A stretch of 11,038 nucleotides of DNA from Spirochaetaceae bacterium (GTDB lineage Bacteria > Spirochaetota > Spirochaetia > DSM-2461), in assembly GCA_016342385.1 (NCBI GenBank), contig JAEINM010000097.1, positions 1 to 11,038 on the forward strand, given 5' to 3'. The translations under genes and the position numbers were made by a program. Shown here piece after piece: positions 5,735-11,038 of the stretch (the first letter of the stretch is position 1; the number at the start of each line of letters is the position of its first letter). Below the pieces are notes generated by a model. The model ran no database searches, had not been told where the DNA came from, and saw only the letters and a program-made list of their open reading frames with translations.

Positions 5735-8086
5735 TTAATCTTTGTTCAGCATATCTCCAAGAGTGAATGTTGAATCATCTTCTTCTTCATGCATATACTT
5801 GGAAATTTCTGCTTTTTGTTCTTTAAGTTTCAGTTCTTTGATTGATAGTGATAATCTCTGTCTGGCAGGATTAATTTCTGTCACTGCAGCTGTAATTTTG
5901 TCACCAATATTATACTTTAAAAGCTCTTCTTCAGGATCATCATCTTTATGTACTGTAAGGTTATTTTTATGAATAAGTCCTTCAATATCACCATCAACTT
6001 TGACAAAAAGTCCAAAGTCGGTTTTATTAGTGATTTCACCTTTTATAACACTACCTCGGGGATAGCTTTTCTCAAGAGTGTTCCAGGGATCTTCAGATAA
6101 CTGTTTAACACCGAGAGAGATTCTTCTCGCTTCAGGATCCACTGCTACTATGGCAACTTCAACTTCATCACCTTCATTGAGAACAGAAGATATATTTTTA
6201 ATCCTTTTTGTCCAGGACATATCATCTGAGTGAAGAAATCCATCAATACCCTCTTCCAGTTCAATAAAAGCACCGGCATTTGTAATTTTTTTAACAGTTC
6301 TTTTTAATACCTTTCCTACGGGGTACTGTTCAATAATAGAATCCCAGGGATTGGCCATAACCTGTTTTATCCCGAGTGAGATTCGACCCTGCTGAACATC
6401 ATATCCAAGAATCATTACCTGACATTCATCTCCGATTGAAAGTACTTCCTGTGGATGTTTGATCCTTTTAACCCATGAAAGTTCTGAAATATGGACAAGA
6501 CCTTCAATGCCTTCTTCAATCTCAACAAATGCTCCAAAGTCAGTTAGTTTGGTTACTTTTCCCTTAACAACATCTTCCACATTGTATCGACTTTCAAAAG
6601 TAGACCATGGATCTTCCGAGAAGTGTTTAAGGGAAAGATTTATCTTATTTTCTTCCGGATCCAACCTGATGACTTTCAGTTTGATTTCCTGATCTTTTTT
6701 GACAAAATCTTTTGGTCTTGTTACATGTCCCCAGCTCATATCATTAATATGAAGAAGGCCGTCAAAACCTCCAAGATCGATAAAAGCGCCAAATGAAGTG
6801 AAACTTTTTACAGTTCCCGTGACTTCATCACCTATATTTATTTTTTCAAAAAACTCTTTTCTTTTAACTTCAGTTTCTTTTTCCAGCCAGTCTCTTCTGG
6901 ATACTACAATATTAACTCTTTTTTCATTGTAGAGTCTTTCTATTAAGAATTTACTCTCGAGACCAATATATTCTTCTGGATTTTCAACTCTTGAAATATC
7001 TACTTTAGATATTGGTATAAAGCCTTTAAGTTCAGATCCGAAATCAACTTCGAATCCCCCTTTAATGCTTTTTACAATTGTACCTTCAACGGGAGTTTTT
7101 TCCTGAAAGGCATCTTTTAGTTTTTTCCAGATAACTTTTGAATCTGCTTTTTTCTTGGAAACAACAATTTCGCCGTTTTTTCCCTCTTTTTTTACAAGAA
7201 CAACACTTATCGTGTCTCCTGTTGAAGGGATATCACTAAAATCCTCAACTGGAATTTTCCCTTCAGATTTGTAACCAATATCAATATAAACGTAATCAGA
7301 ATCTACCTGTATGACATCTCCGTTTACGAGTTGTCCTTCTTCAAGACTGTCTAGTCCTTTTAGGTATTCTTCCTGTAGTTCCTGTTGGTTGCTGTCTAAT
7401 GTTTTTGCGTCCATCTCTGCCATAATTCTACCGTTCTCCTGAGCTTTTAAACGATTATCTATAATTTTCTCTGTTACTTTCTCACATACTTCTTCGATGG
7501 TCAAGTCAGAAGTGTCCAAATAAATTGCGTCATCGGCAATTATAAGACTTCCTTCCTTTTTATTCCGATCAATCATGTCTCTAGCTTTTATGCTTTCAAT
7601 TATTTCCTCAAGAGATTTTTTACTGACACCCTGTTTTTTTCTACGGGCAGCACGGATTTCCGGCGAAGCATCAAGAAAGACTTTAACTTCAGCCTGAGGG
7701 AAAACCACAGTAGTCATATCCCTTCCTTCAGCAACAAGATCTATGGAATTCCCTATAGAGCGAAGTCTTTCATTTACTATGTGCCTTACTGGAACAGTTG
7801 CGGAAACCTGTGCGACATAAGCATCGACATCATCTGTATGCAATTGATCCTCTACATCCTTGTTATTCAAAAATAATCTTCCACTTTCTATGGTTAGAAT
7901 ACAGTTCCCTGCCGCTTCAATCAGCAGTTTCTCTTGGGTGATATCCACTCGATTCTGAATGGCATATAAGGTTATTGCCCGATAAAAGTTTCCTGAATTG
8001 AGGTTGAAAAATCCATTTTCTTCTGCTATTTTTCCGGAAATGGTGCTCTTCCCTACACCGGCTGGTCCATCTATGGCAACAATCAT
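5735..8086 (-). CDS. cmk-rpsA: Cytidylate kinase fused to 30S ribosomal protein S1
   Basis: A 783-residue fusion. Residues 1-215 are CMP/dCMP kinase: P-loop GPAGVGKS (7-14), NMP-binding NSGNFYR (30-36), EGRDMTTVVFP (120-130), lid region KARDMIDRN (167-175). Residues about 222-783 are ribosomal protein S1 with six S1/OB domains (about 250-313, 330-398, 417-486, 503-574, 590-661, 676-750), the full set of a Gram-negative S1 and near the 557 residues of E. coli S1. S1 brings mRNA to the 30S subunit; the kinase phosphorylates CMP from RNA turnover. cmk and rpsA are neighbours in many bacteria, and the fused form is known from treponemes. The gene overlaps the rluB stop in an ATGA and has a GAGGA ribosome binding site five bases upstream. 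The kinase shows NSG for the usual D(S/T)G and GRDMTT for GRD(I/M)GT, a lineage variation or a change in nucleotide binding. An internal ribosome binding site and ATG lie at the junction. Confidence 0.96.
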   Translation of the reverse strand: MIVAIDGPAGVGKSTISGKIAEENGFFNLNSGNFYRAITLYAIQNRVDITQEKLLIEAAGNCILTIESGRLFLNNKDVEDQLHTDDVDAYVAQVSATVPVRHIVNERLRSIGNSIDLVAEGRDMTTVVFPQAEVKVFLDASPEIRAARRKKQGVSKKSLEEIIESIKARDMIDRNKKEGSLIIADDAIYLDTSDLTIEEVCEKVTEKIIDNRLKAQENGRIMAEMDAKTLDSNQQELQEEYLKGLDSLEEGQLVNGDVIQVDSDYVYIDIGYKSEGKIPVEDFSDIPSTGDTISVVLVKKEGKNGEIVVSKKKADSKVIWKKLKDAFQEKTPVEGTIVKSIKGGFEVDFGSELKGFIPISKVDISRVENPEEYIGLESKFLIERLYNEKRVNIVVSRRDWLEKETEVKRKEFFEKINIGDEVTGTVKSFTSFGAFIDLGGFDGLLHINDMSWGHVTRPKDFVKKDQEIKLKVIRLDPEENKINLSLKHFSEDPWSTFESRYNVEDVVKGKVTKLTDFGAFVEIEEGIEGLVHISELSWVKRIKHPQEVLSIGDECQVMILGYDVQQGRISLGIKQVMANPWDSIIEQYPVGKVLKRTVKKITNAGAFIELEEGIDGFLHSDDMSWTKRIKNISSVLNEGDEVEVAIVAVDPEARRISLGVKQLSEDPWNTLEKSYPRGSVIKGEITNKTDFGLFVKVDGDIEGLIHKNNLTVHKDDDPEEELLKYNIGDKITAAVTEINPARQRLSLSIKELKLKEQKAEISKYMHEEEDDSTFTLGDMLNKD
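7421..7440 (-). promoter_or_regulatory. Possible internal translation start for free S1
   Basis: At the domain junction an AGGAG (7440-7436) precedes an in-frame ATG (7423-7421, M222 of the fusion) by 12 bases. A start there would give a 562-residue S1 close to the length of free S1 in E. coli. The spacing is long, so this is a candidate only; another ATG (M225) follows closely. Confidence 0.35.
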
Positions 8087-8850
8087 GACTTCCTCTGTCT
8101 TTTCTTATAGGTTTTTTTGTTTTTTTCAGCAGCGGCATCACTGCTCTTTGTCAGGGATTTGACTTCCCGTTCTGTCAGATTCCTGAAATGTCCGGAATTC
8201 AATCCTGTCAATTTAACATTGCCTATTCTGATCCTATGTACTTTTTTAACATTAATATTCTGAGATTGGAACACTTTTCGCAGTTCCCTGTTCTTTCCCT
8301 CTTCCAGTACAATATTAACAGAATTAGATCCATTCATTTTAAAGGTTTTTAATTTAAAAAACTCATCACCGACATAGATCCCCTTTTTGAAATTTTCCAT
8401 TAATTCCAGGGGGATCTCTTTTTTTGTCGTTACGACATACTCTTTTTCTATGTGCGATGAAGGATGAGTTATTTTTTTGGCAAATTCTCCGTCATTTGTA
8501 AAAAAAATCAAACCCGAAGTGAGATAGTCTAAACGTCCCACATTATACACACGCTGATTTACTGCAGGAGAGATAAGGTCTATTGCGAGAGAACGGCCAT
8601 CGGGATCTTCATTGGAACAGAGGAATTTAGAGGGTTTATGTAATGCCAGGTAGATTTTCTTTTTTGCTGGCCGTATGACACGGCCATCCATTTTTACGAT
8701 ATCGTCATCGAAGACTTTTGTCCCCGGGGTTATAACAATATTGCCATTGACACTGATTCTTGCCTGGGAAATAATCTCTTCACATTTTCTTCTTGATGCT
8801 ATGCCGCAACGGGCCATAAATAACTGTAATCGTATTTGTTCTTTATCCAT
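8083..8850 (-). CDS. rluB: RsuA/RluB-family rRNA pseudouridine synthase
   Basis: A 255-residue enzyme that isomerises uridine to pseudouridine in rRNA. An S4 RNA-binding domain covers about residues 5-62 (LFMARCGIASRRKCEEII, 10-27). The catalytic domain follows with GRLDYLTSGL (105-114), catalytic Asp D108, and TNDGEFAKKITHP (118-130), then GKNRELRK (185-192). These motifs fix the RsuA/RluB/RluE/RluF family. The RluB assignment (23S helix 89 site) rests on the scpA-scpB-rluB-cmk gene order also seen in Firmicutes, and is likely rather than certain. The C-terminus carries a lysine/arginine-rich tail (about 232-255) that probably binds RNA. The ATG overlaps the end of scpB by 8 bases, with a GAG-type ribosome binding site inside scpB. 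The stop overlaps the start of cmk-rpsA in an ATGA, so translation of the three genes is probably coupled. Confidence 0.92.
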   Translation of the reverse strand: MDKEQIRLQLFMARCGIASRRKCEEIISQARISVNGNIVITPGTKVFDDDIVKMDGRVIRPAKKKIYLALHKPSKFLCSNEDPDGRSLAIDLISPAVNQRVYNVGRLDYLTSGLIFFTNDGEFAKKITHPSSHIEKEYVVTTKKEIPLELMENFKKGIYVGDEFFKLKTFKMNGSNSVNIVLEEGKNRELRKVFQSQNINVKKVHRIRIGNVKLTGLNSGHFRNLTEREVKSLTKSSDAAAEKNKKTYKKRQRKS

Positions 8851-9382
8851 TTAACTCAAACCTGTCCCTGTCCTGTTCTTCAAGCTTTGGTAGATCAGCG
8901 ATGCTGTTCAGCCGGAAAACCTTCAGAAATTCTTTCGTTGTTCCGTATAGAAGAGGCTTGCCGGGGACGTCCTTCTTTCCGACTTCTTTAACAAAACCTT
9001 TTTTCATAAGAAGTCTTATCATATTATCAGCAGATACTCCTCTGATATTTTCCACTTCAGTTTTTGTAAGGGGTTGAGAATACGCTATTATGGATAAAGT
9101 TTCCATAGCGGCTTTAGATAATTTGTCATCATTCTTTTTACCATAATGGTCTTTAAGGATTCCCCAGAACTCCTCTTTAGGTGAAAAAGTATATTCTCCA
9201 CTTATTTCAAGAAGCTCTATACCGTGTCTTTCCTCTACATAGCGCTTTTGAATCTGATTTATAGCCTCATCGACAATATTCTCAGCAAGATTACTGATTC
9301 TCGATATTGTTTTCTTATTGATCGGATCATTTTCCAGGAAAATTATAGCTTCAATAATGGCTATCTCATTAGTTAGTTCCAC
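8843..9382 (-). CDS. scpB: Segregation and condensation protein B
   Basis: ScpB, 179 residues, the winged-helix (kite) subunit that dimerises and binds the ScpA linker in the SMC-ScpAB condensin, which organises and separates daughter chromosomes. The family signature is strong: LSKAAMETLSIIAYSQPLTK (88-107), RGVSADNMIRLL (114-125), GKPLLYGTTKEFLKVF (141-156). Two winged-helix parts lie at about 5-80 and 88-160. Length is usual for the family. Translation starts at GTG (9382-9380), chosen because GAGGA sits eight bases upstream; this start overlaps scpA by 14 bases, which points to coupled translation and a fixed ScpA:ScpB ratio. Its partner SMC is not in the window. The stop overlaps the rluB start. 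Confidence 0.95.
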   Translation of the reverse strand: MELTNEIAIIEAIIFLENDPINKKTISRISNLAENIVDEAINQIQKRYVEERHGIELLEISGEYTFSPKEEFWGILKDHYGKKNDDKLSKAAMETLSIIAYSQPLTKTEVENIRGVSADNMIRLLMKKGFVKEVGKKDVPGKPLLYGTTKEFLKVFRLNSIADLPKLEEQDRDRFELNG

Positions 9383-10118
9383 TTTTATAGTCCTCAGTAT
9401 ATCTGGTAATTTTTATGTCGCCAAATAACCGATTCTGGAAAAATGCAATATTACTGCTTTTAGCCATTTCCAGGATTGCAAGAAATGAACAGATTATTTC
9501 CATTAGAGAATCGGGATTGGTTATTAATTCATTAAAATATAATTCCGGTCTCTTATCTAAAAATTCATTTATCAGAGTAATTTTCTCATTAACTGATACT
9601 TCTTCATATAAATTGACTATTCGCTCTGAATTAAAATTTTTCATTACATGGGAAAAACTCTTCAATAAATCCCAGACTTCGATTTCTTTCCACAAGTTAT
9701 CATCATCTGAAAAAGGTAGGATTTTCTGTACCTTTTTCCTTTCAACAACCCATTCTGATTTTTTTTCTTTTTCTGTCATCAATTCTGATAGTTTTTTGTA
9801 TTTCTGATAATCAATAAGTTTAGCCACAAGTTCCTGCCTGGGATCTTCGACCTCTTCATCAAGGTTTATTTCAACAGGAAGCAGTAATCGGGATTTTATA
9901 TACAACAATGTAGAAGCCATAACATAAAACTCTGTGATATTTTCAAGGTCGATTTTGGCGGCATATTTTATATATTCGACATATTGCTCAGTTATCTCAT
10001 GTATGGGAATTTCGTAAATATTCACTTCATTTTTCTTAATCAGGAAAAGAAGTAAGTCCAGAGGACCTTCGAAATGATCAAGCTTATATTTGTGCTTATT
10101 TTCTTTTATTTCTTCCAT
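9369..10118 (-). CDS. scpA: Segregation and condensation protein A
   Basis: ScpA, 249 residues, the kleisin that closes the SMC ring in bacterial condensin. The N-terminal hallmark FEGPLDLLLFLIKKNEVNI (16-34) binds the SMC neck; ITEFYVMASTLLYIKSRLLLP (61-81) continues this domain. A charged linker (about 85-135) is the part that ScpB grips in known complexes. The C-terminal winged helix (about 200-245) ends with FGDIKITR. The ATG at 10118 has a GAGG ribosome binding site four bases upstream. It is the first gene after a 73-base gap and probably opens the scpA-scpB-rluB-cmk/rpsA operon, although readthrough from folB-folK is possible. Length and motifs are normal; no damage seen. Confidence 0.95.
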   Translation of the reverse strand: MEEIKENKHKYKLDHFEGPLDLLLFLIKKNEVNIYEIPIHEITEQYVEYIKYAAKIDLENITEFYVMASTLLYIKSRLLLPVEINLDEEVEDPRQELVAKLIDYQKYKKLSELMTEKEKKSEWVVERKKVQKILPFSDDDNLWKEIEVWDLLKSFSHVMKNFNSERIVNLYEEVSVNEKITLINEFLDKRPELYFNELITNPDSLMEIICSFLAILEMAKSSNIAFFQNRLFGDIKITRYTEDYKSGTN

Positions 10119-10135
10119 ACAACCTCTATAGGTAA

Positions 10136-10164
10136 ATTATATCATAAAAAAATATTATAGACAG
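10136..10164 (-). promoter_or_regulatory. Candidate promoter upstream of scpA
   Basis: The AT-rich gap holds two TATAAT hexamers on the minus strand, at 10141-10136 and 10159-10154. For the first, a poor -35 (CTGTCT, 10164-10159) sits 17 bases upstream; the second has TATACT at 17 bases. The -10 boxes are perfect but the -35 boxes match in only about half their positions, so this is a weak prediction, helped by its place ahead of scpA. Confidence 0.35.
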
Positions 10165-10184
10165 ATAAAGAAGAACAGTATACA

Positions 10185-10216
10185 CCTGTGGTCATTCTTT
10201 ACTCTCTGACCACAGG
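10185..10216 (-). terminator. 10-bp hairpin across the folK stop codon, possible terminator or attenuator
   Basis: CCTGTGGTCA and TGACCACAGG pair perfectly around a 12-base loop, and the folK TGA lies within the second arm (read on the minus strand). The bases after the stem are T-rich only from about ten bases on (CTGTTCTTCTTT), so it is not a classic intrinsic terminator. It could end or weaken transcription between folB-folK and scpA, or protect the 3' end of the upstream mRNA. Confidence 0.4.
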
Positions 10217-11038
10217 GTCGGTTCATCTTGCTCTTTTTTTAGAGTTTCTGCAATTCTGTAACAGCGTTCGTTGAGAATAGGATGAATGTGATAAGGCGCT
10301 ATATCACATAAAGGAGCTAAGACAAACATTCTCTCATGGAGCCGCGGGTGTGGAATAACAGCCTCTTCAAAAGAGGTAATCAGATTATCATAAAAAAGAA
10401 TGTCCAGATCTATTGTTCTGGGTCCCTGGTGAATAACCCTGTTTCGTTTAAGTTTTTTTTCTACTTCCAGAAGGGATCTTATAAGACTCTTGGGAGTGAG
10501 AAGTGTTTTAATCTCCACTACACTATTAAGGAATTTATCCTGGTCCACATACCCGAAAGGTTCTGTTTCATATATGGCGGATCTTTTTGAAACTCTACTG
10601 AGTTCAGATTGATTTATTAAATCTATAGCGGACTCTAAATTTTTAGAACGGTTTCCCATATTTGACCCTATTCCCAGGTAAACAGTATGCCATTCCCTTT
10701 CAATCTCTATACCGGCAAAATCTATGGATAATCCCGCAGGAATCCATGGTTTTATAATTGATAGTGAAACATGATTTATCATTGCGTACTTCAGCAATAT
10801 ATGTGTAGCGAGATCTTCTGCACAGGATTCTATCAGTTTGTATTTGTTCTCTGTAAATTTTTGTGCAATTTCTTTACAGATACTGACAAGGTGAACCGTA
10901 TTTTTCAGCCTGTCAGAATCCCCCGCTTCTTTAAGATTCAACTTCAATTCCGCTGAGATAATATATTTTTCACCGGATTTATCAACTTCCGCTTCATACC
11001 CTTGAGATCCGTATACTTCCAGATTTTTTATAATGATT
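10192..11038 (-). CDS. folBK: FolB-FolK fusion (dihydroneopterin aldolase / HPPK), 5' end outside window
   Basis: At least 281 residues are open in frame from the right edge; the start is outside but probably only a few codons away, since the first residues (IIIKNLEVYGSQG) match the usual FolB N-terminus. Reading it as a 251-residue protein from the internal TTG at 10947 would cut off part of the FolB fold. FolB (about 1-118 of the visible part) normally turns dihydroneopterin into 6-hydroxymethyldihydropterin; FolK (about 119-270) pyrophosphorylates it for folate synthesis. FolK is orthodox: YLGIGSNMGNR, YETEPFG, and GPRTIDLDILFY with metal-binding Asp pair (visible 210, 212). FolB keeps the pterin-anchoring Glu (LIES, visible 70) and the Lys (IIKP, visible 96), but positions equivalent to S. 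aureus Glu22 and Tyr54 read Val18 and Leu50. Such FolB-FolK fusions are known, for example in streptococci. It lies 73 bases upstream of scpA. Confidence 0.9.
   Translation of the reverse strand, partial: IIIKNLEVYGSQGYEAEVDKSGEKYIISAELKLNLKEAGDSDRLKNTVHLVSICKEIAQKFTENKYKLIESCAEDLATHILLKYAMINHVSLSIIKPWIPAGLSIDFAGIEIEREWHTVYLGIGSNMGNRSKNLESAIDLINQSELSRVSKRSAIYETEPFGYVDQDKFLNSVVEIKTLLTPKSLIRSLLEVEKKLKRNRVIHQGPRTIDLDILFYDNLITSFEEAVIPHPRLHERMFVLAPLCDIAPYHIHPILNERCYRIAETLKKEQDEPTLWSESKE

Noticed and set aside
5735..7340. Internal sequence repetition in the S1 part
   Set aside because: It is the expected set of six S1/OB domains of ribosomal protein S1, not a DNA repeat or duplication event.
7917..8141. 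74-codon minus-strand frame across the rluB/cmk junction
   Set aside because: It is an out-of-frame reading of the rluB tail and cmk P-loop region; both real frames there have clear domains.
9415..9807. 130-codon open frame on the plus strand
   Set aside because: It lies wholly antisense to scpA, which has unmistakable family motifs; composition is low-complexity Ser/Phe/Ile as expected from the reverse of an AT-rich gene.
10336..10590. 84-codon plus-strand frame opposite folK
   Set aside because: It is antisense to the HPPK signature region and has no ribosome binding site or recognisable protein character.

Overview
The window reads as a stretch of spirochaete chromosome, probably a free-living Spirochaeta/Treponema-like lineage. 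The evidence is the fusion of cytidylate kinase to six-domain ribosomal protein S1 (an arrangement known from treponemes), a spirochaetal-type lipoprotein signal, a CHASE2 adenylate cyclase, and AT-rich DNA. The lineage call is inference from these features, not from a database search. Every real gene lies on the minus strand, so transcription runs from the right edge of the window to the left edge.

Right part (about 11038 to 5735), housekeeping block: a folB-folK fusion whose 5' end is cut by the window edge, then scpA, scpB, an RsuA/RluB-family 23S pseudouridine synthase, and the cmk-rpsA fusion. From scpA on, the genes overlap by 4 to 14 bases, so scpA-scpB-rluB-cmk/rpsA looks like one translationally coupled operon for chromosome segregation, ribosome maturation, CMP recycling and translation initiation. 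The only roomy gap in this block is 73 bases upstream of scpA; it carries -10-like elements and a strong inverted repeat across the folK stop codon.

Left part (about 5718 to 73), signalling and envelope block: a GAF-AAA+-Fis sigma-54 activator, a membrane-anchored TPR protein broken by one in-frame TAA, a 793-residue CHASE2 class III adenylate cyclase with all six catalytic residues, a lipoprotein, and a small three-helix membrane protein. Gaps are short (11 to 41 bases), so this block may be read through from the housekeeping operon. The cyclase start lies at the foot of a perfect 9-bp hairpin that holds its Shine-Dalgarno bases.

Most worth a second look: the ochre codon in the TPR gene, which is followed directly by a 16-base perfect palindrome and by 98 intact in-frame codons; the hairpin over the cyclase ribosome binding site; the apparent loss of two active-site residues in the FolB domain; DxDxDG-type calcium-loop motifs in both the cyclase sensor and the next-door lipoprotein; and a possible internal start that would release S1 from the kinase fusion. 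No RNA gene, CRISPR array, insertion sequence or other mobile element was seen.
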